From: Piscirickettsiaceae bacterium CG07_land_8_20_14_0_80_44_28
GTDB taxonomy: Bacteria > Pseudomonadota > Gammaproteobacteria > Thiomicrospirales > Thiomicrospiraceae
DNA length: 52,132 bases
Reading direction: 5' to 3'
Assembly: GCA_002779995.1 (NCBI GenBank)
Contig: PEWX01000114.1
Coordinates: 1-52,132, forward strand
The notes below the pieces were generated by a model. It made no database searches and had not been told where the DNA came from. It worked only from the letters and a program-made list of their open reading frames with translations. The translations under genes and the position numbers were made by a program. Within the stretch, counting starts at the first letter, position 1. Every line of letters begins with the position of its first letter. This document shows positions 40,333 through 49,328 of this stretch, piece by piece.

Positions 40333-42776
40333 TTTGCTGCCCCCATAATTTTTTCTATATTAATCACTTTACGATTATTCGCCAACTCATCAAACGCCAC
40401 CTTGCCTTTGCCACAAGCAATACAGCCATGCCCAACCTGCACCGGCCAAGAAGTGCCTTCATTAAATTTCACCAGGGAACAATTGATGTCGGCATAAGGC
40501 CCTTTACAGCCCATTTCAAACAAACACCAACCTTTTTTGGCACCTTCATCGCCCCATTCCAACACAAACTCACCCGCATCATAATGGCCACGCCGCTCAC
40601 AATTATCATGCACTCGTGGCGCATAAGCCCATAACGGCTTATTATTGTCATCCAGCTCCGGCATTTCACCAAACATCACATAATGCAACAAAGTCCCCAC
40701 CACATTAATCGGATTCACCGGGCAGCCGGGCAAATTAATCACATCGCTGCGGCCTAAGGCCTCGCCCACCCCAACAGCGCCCGTTGGATTCGGTGCGGCC
40801 GCCACCACACCGCCATCCAGCGCACAAGACCCCACGGCAAAAATCGCGCTGGCTTTTTGCGCCACACGCTTGAGTAAATCCACCCCGGTTTCGCCTTTGG
40901 GGCCAATGCGCAAATATTTTCCGTCCATTGCCAAAGGCACCGCCCCCTCAACCACCAACATAAATTCACCGGCATCATCTTCTAATAATTGATCCAGTCG
41001 ATCTTCAGAATGGGGGCCGGAAGCGGCCATTAATAATTCGTGATAATCCAAGGAAATGAATTTTAAAATGAGTTCATCAATACTCGGATTGACGGTTTTA
41101 ATAAAGGCTTCAGAATTACCGCTACAATCCGCTAATTCCAACCAAATCACCGGAACCCGATTCAACTGTTGAACACCTTGTTTAACCACCTCATCAAATT
41201 CAGCGGGCAAATCGAGATTCAAGGACATCATTGACACCCAGCCATTAAAATCCTGTACCTTATCAAACGCCTTTAAAGCCGTATCTAAGTCGGCATTTTC
41301 CAAGTTTTGTTGCGGATGCAACCGCTTAAATTTCTCTAGGCGCTTTTTGACTCTCGCCAGTTGCTCGGCTTCTTTTTCGGCCGCACGTTGTTGCTGCTTC
41401 TTACGCACTTCTGCCGCATCCACATGTGCATTGGCCACCAAATTGGCCACATCTTTTTTACAACGGCCACACACCCGCCCTGCCTGGCTATAAGCCTGCA
41501 ACTCGCTAAACTGCGTGACCGCATTGTCTTCAATCAGCGCAATCAGATCATTTTCATAACTACCGGTACAACTACACACCAAACGGCCGCGACCACTTTC
41601 ATGGCGATTGTTGTACAAATAGGCGGCATCCACATCTTCTTTTTCAATAATCAGTTGTTTTAAATAAAGTGCATCCACATTCGAGTTCACACCAATAAAG
41701 CGCATCAATTTTTCATTATTTAAAATATATTGATCAATGCGCCCTTCTTTTTTGGAGCGCAATAACACCACTTCATTCTGGTCATCGAGAATATCGTAAT
41801 CCGGCGCGCGCACATCCGTGAAATGAAAAGACCCGACTTTTAAACCGTCAATCGCCACTTCGCGATGATAAGGCTCGGGCGTCTTATTAAAAATATCTGC
41901 CACCGCTACATCGGCTTGGTTTCGGCATTCCAACGCATGCCCCGCCACAAAGCCACTTTCATCAATTTGCGCCGCTTCGCCCACCGCATAAATAAACGGA
42001 TCAGAAGTGCGCATCATCCGATCGACCAAAATGCCGCGATCACACCCTAACGTACTTTTGGCAAAATCAATATTAGGCTGAATGCCAATGCCAAAAATTA
42101 AAAACGGATTTTCAATCAGATGCTTTTTGGTCTGAAGGGTGACAATGTGTCCATCCTGGATATTTTGTTCGACAATTTCATCTTCAAATGAAATCACAAT
42201 GCGCGGATCGGCTTCAAAGGTTCGTTGCATCAACATGACACTGGATGGGTCTAGGTCGGGGGAATAGAGACTGGAATCTCTGACCAATAAATAGATTTTT
42301 TTCGGTTGCGGCATGCCCATCAACGTATCAAGCAACTCCAAACCGATCGGCCCGGCACCGACAATGACTAATTCGCGTTGATCCAGATTTTGAGCAATTT
42401 TGAAGCTGTCATCTGCGCTACGAAAGGTCACCGCATTATCCAGTCCCTCAATATCAAACAAAGTGCGCGGCAAGGAACCGCTGGCGATAATGACATAATC
42501 ATAGTCATACCGCTTGTCGCCACAAATCACCTGCTTATTTTGGGGGTCTAAGCCGGTAGCGGCATGATCCAATTTCACCGTGACATTCGGATTGAGCGCT
42601 AAGGTAATATCTTGAATATTGGATTCGCCCGACACCAAATCACACAAATGAATACGATCATAAGGCGCATACTGCTCTTTAGACAGAATCAGCACCTCGA
42701 CGTGATCATCCTGTGCCAAAATCTGATTGGCCAAATAATCTGCGGCAATGCCTCCGCCAATAATCACAACCCGCAT
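40329..42776 (-). CDS. hupS: fusion: FAD/NAD(P) oxidoreductase + BFD-type [2Fe-2S] domain + [NiFe] hydrogenase small subunit
   Basis: An 815-residue three-part protein. Residues 1-390 are a NirB/rubredoxin-reductase-like oxidoreductase ('VVIIGGGIAADYL', 'VIVGAGPIGLELL', 'FIYAVGEAAQ'). Residues about 400-445 are a BFD-like [2Fe-2S] domain with Cys401, Cys403, Cys436 and Cys439. A charged coiled linker follows, then the hydrogenase small subunit (about 545-815). Its proximal-cluster motif reads C551-S-G-N554, with Asn in place of the second Cys, as in cyanobacterial HupS. 'GSCALDGG', 'LPGCPVNP', 'VHDNCERR...WCLFEMGC' and 'HGCIACGKG' supply the other cluster ligands. There is no Tat signal, so the enzyme should stay in the cytoplasm. 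ATG 42776 is behind GGGGGT; the upstream extension reads hypA out of frame. Confidence 0.93.
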   Translation of the reverse strand: MRVVIIGGGIAADYLANQILAQDDHVEVLILSKEQYAPYDRIHLCDLVSGESNIQDITLALNPNVTVKLDHAATGLDPQNKQVICGDKRYDYDYVIIASGSLPRTLFDIEGLDNAVTFRSADDSFKIAQNLDQRELVIVGAGPIGLELLDTLMGMPQPKKIYLLVRDSSLYSPDLDPSSVMLMQRTFEADPRIVISFEDEIVEQNIQDGHIVTLQTKKHLIENPFLIFGIGIQPNIDFAKSTLGCDRGILVDRMMRTSDPFIYAVGEAAQIDESGFVAGHALECRNQADVAVADIFNKTPEPYHREVAIDGLKVGSFHFTDVRAPDYDILDDQNEVVLLRSKKEGRIDQYILNNEKLMRFIGVNSNVDALYLKQLIIEKEDVDAAYLYNNRHESGRGRLVCSCTGSYENDLIALIEDNAVTQFSELQAYSQAGRVCGRCKKDVANLVANAHVDAAEVRKKQQQRAAEKEAEQLARVKKRLEKFKRLHPQQNLENADLDTALKAFDKVQDFNGWVSMMSLNLDLPAEFDEVVKQGVQQLNRVPVIWLELADCSGNSEAFIKTVNPSIDELILKFISLDYHELLMAASGPHSEDRLDQLLEDDAGEFMLVVEGAVPLAMDGKYLRIGPKGETGVDLLKRVAQKASAIFAVGSCALDGGVVAAAPNPTGAVGVGEALGRSDVINLPGCPVNPINVVGTLLHYVMFGEMPELDDNNKPLWAYAPRVHDNCERRGHYDAGEFVLEWGDEGAKKGWCLFEMGCKGPYADINCSLVKFNEGTSWPVQVGHGCIACGKGKVAFDELANNRKVINIEKIMGAAK

Positions 42777-42799
42777 AACACCCCCTTTTTTTTGCCCCG

Positions 42800-43147
42800 T
42801 TAAGAATCCATTTCCAATTGCATTAACATCAGCGCATCGCCGTCCACAATCGTTAACAGCTTGTCTTCGCAAGTGGAACACGACTCGCCAAACCCACGCA
42901 TTTCCTGTTGTGTACCACACTGCTGACATTGCCCAATCAATGGTTGCTGTTGCAACACCAATTGTGCTTGCCGGCAAAGCCGACTATTTTCTTTAAACGT
43001 ATCAAAGGCCGTTTGCAATAAATAAGGTTCAACGCCACTCAATACGCCGATTTTGACATCCACTCGCTGAATGGACGAAGCCTTATTTTCAGCAGCCAAG
43101 GTTTCACACTGCTCTATTAATGCTTGCACAATTGAAAATTCATGCAT
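42800..43147 (-). CDS. hypA: nickel metallochaperone HypA
   Basis: A 115-residue protein starting MHEFSIV, with the nickel-binding His2. The zinc site has Cys74, Cys77, Cys90 and Cys93 in 'GQCQQCG' and 'ESCSTCED'. It delivers Ni to the large-subunit precursor with HypB. It lies between hypE and the small-subunit fusion, an order unlike the usual hypAB pairing, since hypB heads this operon. Confidence 0.94.
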   Translation of the reverse strand: MHEFSIVQALIEQCETLAAENKASSIQRVDVKIGVLSGVEPYLLQTAFDTFKENSRLCRQAQLVLQQQPLIGQCQQCGTQQEMRGFGESCSTCEDKLLTIVDGDALMLMQLEMDS

Positions 43148-43170
43148 CGACTATCACCTTAAATTTCACC

Positions 43171-44184
43171 CTAACAAATTCTTGGTAACAGTTCACCTTG
43201 AGGCAGCTCTAAAACCCGCTGTGCACCCCAAGCGCTGCTTAAAATGACCAGGCCTGGTTGAAATTCCAGCACCTCACCAATCACAGCGGCATTTTCACAA
43301 AAGTCAAATTGATGCAATATAGCCAAGGCGTCACTGGCCGCACTGGCCGGCACACTTAAAACAAAGGTGCCTTCATTGGCAAAATCATAGGCTTCAAATC
43401 CCAGCAATTCGCAAATCCCTTGCACCGACTCCGAAATGGGCACTTGCGCTTCTTGCACATCAATCGACACCGCAGACGCTTGCGCCCACTCATTCAACAC
43501 CGCCGCCACCCCCCCGCGCGTCGCATCTCTCAGCGCATGAAGTGGCACGCCCGCATCCAATAACGCCTCAACCGCCGGCCAAACACTGGTGCAATCACTT
43601 TCAATCGGCGTTTGTAATTGCAAGGTTTCTCGTTCTGCCAAAATCACCGCGCCGTGGCGGCCAATGTCCTGCGAAACAATAATGACATCGCCCGCCTGCA
43701 ATCCATGTGCTGTGGGAGCGGTTTGCGTTGGAAGCGCCAACTGCCCAATCCCCGATGTATTAATAAATACTTGATCCACCGCGCCTTTGGGCACCACTTT
43801 AGTATCGCCACACACCACTTTCGCGCCGGTCTTTTTTAACTCTTGCGCCATACTCTGCACCAAACGTTCTAGCGTTTTCCACGGCAAGCCTTCTTCAATC
43901 ATAAAAGCACAACTTAAATACAAAGGCTGAGCCGCCATCATCGCCAAATCATTCACCGTACCCGCCACCGCGAGTTTGCCAATATCGCCCCCTTTAAAAA
44001 ACAACGGGGTCACGGTAAAGCTGTCGGTGGTAAACGCTAAAGCACCGCTGGTTTCAAACACCGCCGCGTCCTCAGCCTGCTTTAATAAGTCATTATCAAA
44101 ATAACGATAAAATAATGTCTGAATCAATTGTTGGGTTTCAACGCCACCGCCACCGTGACTCAAGCTAATATTGCCCTGACTCAC
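43171..44184 (-). CDS. hypE: carbamoyl-dehydratase HypE
   Basis: A 337-residue ATP-dependent enzyme of the PurM/AIRS fold: 'SLSHGGGG', 'TTDSFTVTPLFFKGGDIGKLAVAGTVNDLAM', 'RDATRGGVAAVLNEWA'. The C-terminal PRIC motif puts the thiocarboxamide Cys at the last residue. It dehydrates the carbamoyl group from HypF to a thiocyanate, the cyanide donor. The start is GTG 44184, overlapping the hypD stop as GTGA, with AGGAG seven bases upstream; a longer start inside hypD has no support. A CCAGGCCTGG repeat lies in the C-terminal coding part ('PGLVIL'). Confidence 0.94.
   Translation of the reverse strand: MSQGNISLSHGGGGVETQQLIQTLFYRYFDNDLLKQAEDAAVFETSGALAFTTDSFTVTPLFFKGGDIGKLAVAGTVNDLAMMAAQPLYLSCAFMIEEGLPWKTLERLVQSMAQELKKTGAKVVCGDTKVVPKGAVDQVFINTSGIGQLALPTQTAPTAHGLQAGDVIIVSQDIGRHGAVILAERETLQLQTPIESDCTSVWPAVEALLDAGVPLHALRDATRGGVAAVLNEWAQASAVSIDVQEAQVPISESVQGICELLGFEAYDFANEGTFVLSVPASAASDALAILHQFDFCENAAVIGEVLEFQPGLVILSSAWGAQRVLELPQGELLPRIC
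43248..43257. repeat. CCAGGCCTGG iterated palindrome
   Basis: Perfect core inside hypE, flanked by AAAATGA on the left; the right side lacks the T-run. Confidence 0.85.
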
Positions 44185-45353
44185 TTTACTGCTCCTTGAG
44201 AACGGCCAGGTATTTTCGGCACATTGGCATAGCGATAATAAGCATGACACGCGCCTTCACTCGACACCATACAACTCCCCAAAGGCCTTTGTGGATCACA
44301 GCCTCGGCCAAAAACGGCACAATCTTTCGGCTGAGCAATGCCGCGCAAAATGTCTCCGCAAATACACATTTTATGATCGTCCAAAGCTTCATTGGACAAA
44401 TGATGGGCAAACACCTGTTCCGCATCCCACTGAGCAAATTCTGGCCGCAATTGCAGCGCACTGAATGGAATGTCACCCAACCCCCGCCAACGAAACGTCG
44501 CTCGCGGTTGTAAAAACTGTTCCATCAACTGCTGAGCTTTAACATTCCCTTCCCAATTGACAGCACGGCTATATTGAATTTGCAATCGCGGCTGATTCGC
44601 CAAAACCTGCTCAACAATCATTAACAAACTTTGCATCACATCCACCGGCTCGAAACCACTCACCACAATCGGCAGCCCGTAGCTATCCACTAAAGGTTGA
44701 TAAATTTTAGCGCCCGCAATCACACTGACATGAGAGGGTCCAATTAACGCCTCAATGCGACAATCGTCATCCTCCAGCAAAGCGGATACAGCGGGCGGCA
44801 CCAGTACATGATTAATATGAAAAAATAAATTGGTCAGCCCCAATTGCTGCGCCTGCTGCAAGACCACTGCGGTCATGGGCGTGGTGGTTTCAAAACCGAT
44901 GGCAAAGAAAACAACCTGTTTATCCGGGTGTTGTTGGGCGATTTGAATGGCATCCATCGGCGTGTAAAGCGCTCGCACATCATGCCCTTGCGCGCTGACT
45001 TTCGCCAAAGAGGTTTTAGATCCAGGGACTCGAATCATATCGCCCAGCGTCAGCAAAATGGTGTTCTCCATTTGCGCCAACGCAATCGCCTGATCAATGC
45101 GTTCTTTGGGCATAATGCACACAGGACAACCGGGGCCATGAATAAACTCAATTAGCTCAGGCAAAAGCGACTTCAAACCATATTTCATCACCGTATGAGT
45201 ATGACCGCCGCAGGCTTCCATAATCCGTAAAGGACGAGACAAATATTGCGCCCGTTCCGTAATCTGTTCGGCCAACGCCTGCAACGTCTTGGGGTCACGA
45301 AACCCCTCATACAACTGCTGCAATGCTAAAGCGTGATCTTCAGTTTGACGCAT
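44181..45353 (-). CDS. hypD: hydrogenase maturation scaffold HypD
   Basis: A 390-residue iron-sulfur protein: 'IMEACGGHTHTVMKYGLKSLLP', 'HGPGCPVCIMPKERID', 'FFAIGFETTTPMT', 'VVSGFEPVDVMQ' and a C-terminal cluster region 'MCICGDILRGIAQPKDCAVFGRGC'. With HypC it carries the iron while CN and CO are attached. The start is at 45353 or three codons upstream at 45362; both lie within the end of hypC, so the two are translationally coupled. Confidence 0.94.
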   Translation of the reverse strand: MRQTEDHALALQQLYEGFRDPKTLQALAEQITERAQYLSRPLRIMEACGGHTHTVMKYGLKSLLPELIEFIHGPGCPVCIMPKERIDQAIALAQMENTILLTLGDMIRVPGSKTSLAKVSAQGHDVRALYTPMDAIQIAQQHPDKQVVFFAIGFETTTPMTAVVLQQAQQLGLTNLFFHINHVLVPPAVSALLEDDDCRIEALIGPSHVSVIAGAKIYQPLVDSYGLPIVVSGFEPVDVMQSLLMIVEQVLANQPRLQIQYSRAVNWEGNVKAQQLMEQFLQPRATFRWRGLGDIPFSALQLRPEFAQWDAEQVFAHHLSNEALDDHKMCICGDILRGIAQPKDCAVFGRGCDPQRPLGSCMVSSEGACHAYYRYANVPKIPGRSQGAVK

Positions 45354-45585
45354 GCGGCGCATCCATTAAGGCAATCATCTCTTGGTACAAAGCCAAGCTC
45401 TGCAACGCATCGGCTTCATCAATTTTATTCATGGCAAAGCCAACGTGAATCAATACATAATCGCCTAATTCAACGGTTTCCGGCATTAAAGCCAAACTCA
45501 CCTGGCGTCGCACCCCCATCGTCTCGACCGTTGCCATCTCACCTGCCTGTATTTCAACCACTTTTGACGGAACCGACAAACACAT
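45340..45585 (-). CDS. hypC: hydrogenase maturation chaperone HypC
   Basis: An 81-residue protein starting MCLSVPSKVVEI, with the essential Cys2 and the family's 'LGDYVLIHVGFAMNKIDE'. It shuttles Fe(CN)2CO from HypD to the large subunit. The last bases overlap hypD. Normal family length. Confidence 0.95.
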   Translation of the reverse strand: MCLSVPSKVVEIQAGEMATVETMGVRRQVSLALMPETVELGDYVLIHVGFAMNKIDEADALQSLALYQEMIALMDAPHASN

Positions 45586-45628
45586 TTACATCTACTCCCA
45601 AGAGCTCGAAACGTTCGAACCCTAAAAA

Positions 45629-46381
45629 TTAACCACGCATTTTTCGCTTAAATTCAATCCAATCCACCAAGCGTTTCGTTGCCGCTTCATCCCGATGAGA
45701 CCACTCCAATATGTCCACATTCGGTTTCAATCGTCTCACCATCGCCTTGGCGGCCGCCACATCAAAATCAAAATGCGGCAATAAATCGACTTTGGTTAAA
45801 ATCACCAAATCCGCCTTATGAAACATCACCGGATACTTTTCAATCTTATCATCGCCTTCAGGAACCGACAGCAACACCACATTCAAATGCGCACCCACAT
45901 CATAACTGGCCGGGCACACCAAATTCCCCACATTCTCAATAAAGCACACATCCAAGCGATCTAACGGCATCTGATGCAAGCCCTTATGCACCATAAACGC
46001 ATCCAAATGACAGGCAGAACCCGTTTGAATTTGAAACGCCGCTATGCCTTTTGCTTGCAAACGCTCGGCATCCCGCGCCGTTTCCAAATCGCCTTCAATC
46101 ACCCCAAACTCAAACGGCCGATCAGAAAACGTCGCCAAGCTTTCCAGCAAACTGGTTTTGCCACTGCCGGGGCTGCTCATTAAATTCATCGCCAACACCC
46201 CTTCGCGTTCAAAATGGGCGCGGTTATGTTCAGCTTCATGGTCATTCTTATGCAAGATATTCTGAATCACTGCCACCGTATTGGCATCATTCAATTGCGG
46301 ATTATCATGAACAGGATGAAACTGGGACTTTGGCGATAAGGCCTCGCGATCGGTTAAAGAACACCCACAATCTTCACACAT
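45629..46381 (-). CDS. hypB: nickel-insertion GTPase HypB
   Basis: A 250-residue GTPase. The N-terminal 'MCEDCGCSLTD' is the CxxCGC high-affinity metal site. The P-loop 'SSPGSGKTS' is at 69-77, followed by 'GVIEGDLETARDAERL', 'IENVGNLVCPASYDVG' and 'LTKVDLLPHFDFD'. It lacks the long His-rich stretch that stores nickel in some species. It drives Ni transfer from HypA. It is the first gene of the nine-gene hydrogenase operon, so the promoter should lie in 46382-46691. Confidence 0.95.
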   Translation of the reverse strand: MCEDCGCSLTDREALSPKSQFHPVHDNPQLNDANTVAVIQNILHKNDHEAEHNRAHFEREGVLAMNLMSSPGSGKTSLLESLATFSDRPFEFGVIEGDLETARDAERLQAKGIAAFQIQTGSACHLDAFMVHKGLHQMPLDRLDVCFIENVGNLVCPASYDVGAHLNVVLLSVPEGDDKIEKYPVMFHKADLVILTKVDLLPHFDFDVAAAKAMVRRLKPNVDILEWSHRDEAATKRLVDWIEFKRKMRG

Positions 46382-46691
46382 CTTTGCTTTCCTTTAGGTG
46401 TTTTAATCAACTAACTCACTTTGTTTAGTTAGTGTAGCACTTTGATGGAATCAATTAAAATGACAACTTTTTGAAATAAAACATTTTAACGCAACAGAAC
46501 CTTGCCCCCTGACACGTCAAGCGGAAGCAGAAACATGATCCAGAAACTGAGGCCAATACAATGAATTCGCTTTAGTCCGACAGAATCATAGGTGCTAGAA
46601 TGTTATGTAATTGAATACTTGGGCGGCTTCGATTACCCCATCCTTGATTCTGCGGGGTTAATTCAAGGTGCTCGTTCACTTCGGGGAAGTT
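46382..46691. promoter_or_regulatory. divergent promoter region of the hydrogenase operon and the antiporter gene
   Basis: 310 bases without a gene. An inverted repeat CTAACT (46411-46416) / AGTTAG (46427-46432) about 35 bases upstream of hypB could bind a regulator. On the antiporter side, ATTACCCC (46632-46639) can pair with GGGGTTAAT (46654-46662) with one bulge, and CCTTGA (46642-46647) can pair with TCAAGG (46663-46668). The two pairings interleave, so only one could form at a time in the leader RNA. No known riboswitch class was recognised. Confidence 0.4.
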
Positions 46692-48362
46692 ATGTTTGAA
46701 AGCGCATTTGTTGAGTTTGGTGTTTTATTAGCGGTATCGGCCATCGTAGGTTTTGTGGCCATGCAGCTTCGTCAGCCTTTAATTGTGGCATTCATAGCGG
46801 TCGGCATTATTGTGGGCCCGGCCGTGCTAGGAGTCGTGTCTCTCAATGATCAAATCGAGCTGTTAGCACACCTGGGTATTGCCATTCTATTATTTGTAGT
46901 CGGCTTAAAACTCGATTTGCACATCATTCGCACCATGGGGGTCGTGGCGCTATTTACCGGTTTAGGCCAGGTTGTTTTTACCTCTGTATTTGGTTATTTA
47001 ATTGCACTGGCCTTAGGCATGCCGCCCATCGGAGCCTTATATGTGGCAGTTGCACTGACTTTCTCCAGTACGATTATTATCGTCAAACTCTTATCTGACA
47101 AACGTGAATTAGATGCCTTACATGGCCGTATCGCCATTGGGTTTTTAATTGTACAAGATATTGTTGTGGTACTGGCAATGATCGGTTTAACCGCAATGGC
47201 ACAAAACGACAGTTCAACCAGTGTCGGATTTGAAGCCTTTATGGTGCTTGTAAAAGGCTTATTTATGCTACTGGTTGTCGCCCTGCTTATGCGTTATGTG
47301 ATTCCAAGCTTGTTGAACCGCTTGGCACGCTCTCCCGAACTACTCATTTTGTTTGCCATCGCTTGGGCCGTCATGGGGGCATCTGTTGGTCAGATGTTAG
47401 GCTTCAGTCAAGAAGTGGGCGCTTTCTTAGCAGGCATCTCCTTGGCCTCAACCCATTATCGTGAATTAATTGGTGCGCGTCTGGTGAGCCTGCGTGACTT
47501 TTTATTGCTGTTTTTCTTTATCAGCCTTGGTGCCAGCTTGGAGATGGAAACACTCGGCACACAAGTGGTGCCTGCATTAATATTATCTGTATTCGTTTTA
47601 ATCGGTAACCCCCTGATTGTTATGGCCATTATGGGGTATATGGGATATCGAAAGCGAACCGGATTTTTAGCCGGATTAACCGTCGCTCAAATTTCCGAGT
47701 TTTCTTTAATCCTGGCTGCATTAGGCTTTAATTTAGGCCATATTGATCAAGAAACCGTCGGTTTGATTACACTGGTTGGTCTGATTACGATTTCGGCTTC
47801 GACTTATATGATTTTATACTCACATCCTCTCTATGAAAAATTAGCGCCCTTAATGGGCGTATTCGAGCGCAAAAATCCATATCGAGAAGTGGCATTGGAT
47901 CAGGAACAGATTGAAAAACCCACCGATCTCATCGTGTTTGGCTTGGGACGATTTGGGATGGTGATTGCTCAAAACTTGCAAAAACAAGGCAAAACCGTAT
48001 TAGGTGTCGATTTTAACCCCAATTTGGTGCGAGAAACAATGGAACACGGCGTACCGACACGTTATGGTGATGCCGAAGATCCTGAGTTTATTGCGAGCTT
48101 ACCTTTGCATGAAGCTAAGTGGGTTGTCGGTACAATGCGTGATCAGCATTTAAATATGGTGTTATTTAAAGCCCTAAAAGCAGATCATTTTAAAGGTCAG
48201 ATTGCTTTAGCCGCAACCCATCAAAAAGATGCCGATCAACTCAAATCAATGGGAGTGGATATCGTGTTAGTGCCTTATCATGATGCCGCTTTAGAAGCCG
48301 TGCATCTGCTATTAGCGAATGACGATCCTCGCAAGTTTGACCCCGCTATGAAACCCTTATAG
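46692..48362 (+). CDS. CPA2-family cation:proton antiporter with TrkA-N domain
   Basis: A 556-residue protein. Residues about 1-385 form 12-13 membrane helices of the Kef/CPA2 type ('LRQPLIVAFIAVGIIVGPAVLG', 'LTFSSTIIIVKLLSD', 'GFSQEVGAFLAGISLA'). A cytoplasmic Rossmann TrkA-N domain starts near residue 412 ('VFGLGRFGMVIAQNL') and would bind NAD(H) or another nucleotide. It exchanges K+ or Na+ for protons. ATG 46692 is behind GGGGAAG; an upstream start would add eight residues. No KefF/G-like ancillary gene is adjacent. It may serve pH or ion balance; physiological ion unknown. Confidence 0.88.
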   Translation: MFESAFVEFGVLLAVSAIVGFVAMQLRQPLIVAFIAVGIIVGPAVLGVVSLNDQIELLAHLGIAILLFVVGLKLDLHIIRTMGVVALFTGLGQVVFTSVFGYLIALALGMPPIGALYVAVALTFSSTIIIVKLLSDKRELDALHGRIAIGFLIVQDIVVVLAMIGLTAMAQNDSSTSVGFEAFMVLVKGLFMLLVVALLMRYVIPSLLNRLARSPELLILFAIAWAVMGASVGQMLGFSQEVGAFLAGISLASTHYRELIGARLVSLRDFLLLFFFISLGASLEMETLGTQVVPALILSVFVLIGNPLIVMAIMGYMGYRKRTGFLAGLTVAQISEFSLILAALGFNLGHIDQETVGLITLVGLITISASTYMILYSHPLYEKLAPLMGVFERKNPYREVALDQEQIEKPTDLIVFGLGRFGMVIAQNLQKQGKTVLGVDFNPNLVRETMEHGVPTRYGDAEDPEFIASLPLHEAKWVVGTMRDQHLNMVLFKALKADHFKGQIALAATHQKDADQLKSMGVDIVLVPYHDAALEAVHLLLANDDPRKFDPAMKPL

Positions 48363-48446
48363 GAAACCTCGATTAACCCCTCGATGATTTAAATGCCATA
48401 GAAACCGTTTGACAAGCAAGTATTACTTGAGTATATTTTGCCCTAT

Positions 48447-48467
48447 CGATATTTACCTTGGTATAGC
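48447..48467. promoter_or_regulatory. possible ModE operator (weak)
   Basis: CGATATTTA, six bases, then TATAGC immediately before modE. The left half fits the ModE half-site pattern CGnTATnTA, but the right half is poor. Autoregulation by ModE would be expected. Confidence 0.3.
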
Positions 48468-48469
48468 TT

Positions 48470-49273
48470 GTGACTAACCGTTCCTCCCCCAATCCGGAAT
48501 TTTTCGCCCCTTGGCATGTGCATTTAGGCAGTGGCGACATCAGCCCGCGTCGCTTGCAATTATTGCAATCCATTGAAACCACCGGTAGCGTAGCGCAAGC
48601 CGCTAAACAAGTCGGCATGACCTATAAAGCCGCATGGGATGCAGTGGGAATTATGAACAATTTGGCAGGTGAGCCATTGGTGAACCGCCAACATGGCGGC
48701 AAAGGCGGTGGCGGCGCCACCTTGACACAAAAAGGTCTGCAAATCATCACCATCTACGAACGCCTATCCGCCATGCAAGCCATGTGGATGGCATCTTTGG
48801 ACGAGGCGGATGCCGATATTTTGCCCCTTATGCGGAGAATCAAAATGCAAACCAGCGCACGTAACAGCTTTTACGGCACAATTGAAACCGTTAAAACCGG
48901 CGCAGTCAATGCCGAAGTGGTGTTAAAACTGCAAGGCGAAGACCGTATTATCGCCACCGTCACCACCGACAGCGTGACGCGCATGGGTTTAAAACCGGGC
49001 GTGACCGCTTGGGCATTAGTCAAAGCCAGTTGGGTGGTGTTGGCGAAACAACAAGCCAAAGGCCTGATTAGTGCGCGTAACTTTTTATGCGGCCAGGTCA
49101 CACGCATTACCGAAGGTCCGGTGAATGTCGAAGTGGTGGTTGAACTCAAGGGCGGCAATACATTGTCGTCCATTATTACCCACGGCGCGCTGGCGGAATT
49201 AAACCTCGCTGAAGGCGAACCCATCTGCGCCATGATTAAAGCCTCCCACGTCTTGATTGGTGTGGATGAGTGA
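48470..49273 (+). CDS. modE: molybdate-responsive regulator ModE
   Basis: A 267-residue regulator. The N-terminal winged helix (about 15-115) contains 'ISPRRLQLLQSIETTGSVAQAAKQVGMTYKAAWDAVG' and the family's GGKGGGG turn. Two TOBE/MOP molybdate-binding domains follow, starting 'SARNSFYGTIETVKTGAVNAEV' (about residue 132) and 'SARNFLCGQVTRITEGPVNVEV' (about 202). With molybdate bound it represses the uptake operon. The start is GTG 48470. It precedes modABC on the same strand, an order also seen elsewhere. Confidence 0.94.
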   Translation: MTNRSSPNPEFFAPWHVHLGSGDISPRRLQLLQSIETTGSVAQAAKQVGMTYKAAWDAVGIMNNLAGEPLVNRQHGGKGGGGATLTQKGLQIITIYERLSAMQAMWMASLDEADADILPLMRRIKMQTSARNSFYGTIETVKTGAVNAEVVLKLQGEDRIIATVTTDSVTRMGLKPGVTAWALVKASWVVLAKQQAKGLISARNFLCGQVTRITEGPVNVEVVVELKGGNTLSSIITHGALAELNLAEGEPICAMIKASHVLIGVDE

Positions 49274-49304
49274 ATGTTGAATGTTGAATGTTGAATGTTG
49301 AATG
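49272..49304. repeat. tandem 7-bp repeat GAATGTT between modE and modA
   Basis: Four full copies of GAATGTT and a partial fifth, starting within the modE stop codon and ending 25 bases before the modA ATG. Such short arrays change copy number easily and could alter spacing in the modE-modA leader. Confidence 0.92.
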
Positions 49305-49328
49305 ATAAATTTTGGATGGAGAATTGAT

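Noticed and set aside
42777-42977. N-terminal extension of 67 residues on the hydrogenase fusion
   Set aside because: It reads hypA in another frame, has no signal peptide or motif, and ATG 42776 has a GGGGGT ribosome site and starts exactly at the FAD-binding strand.
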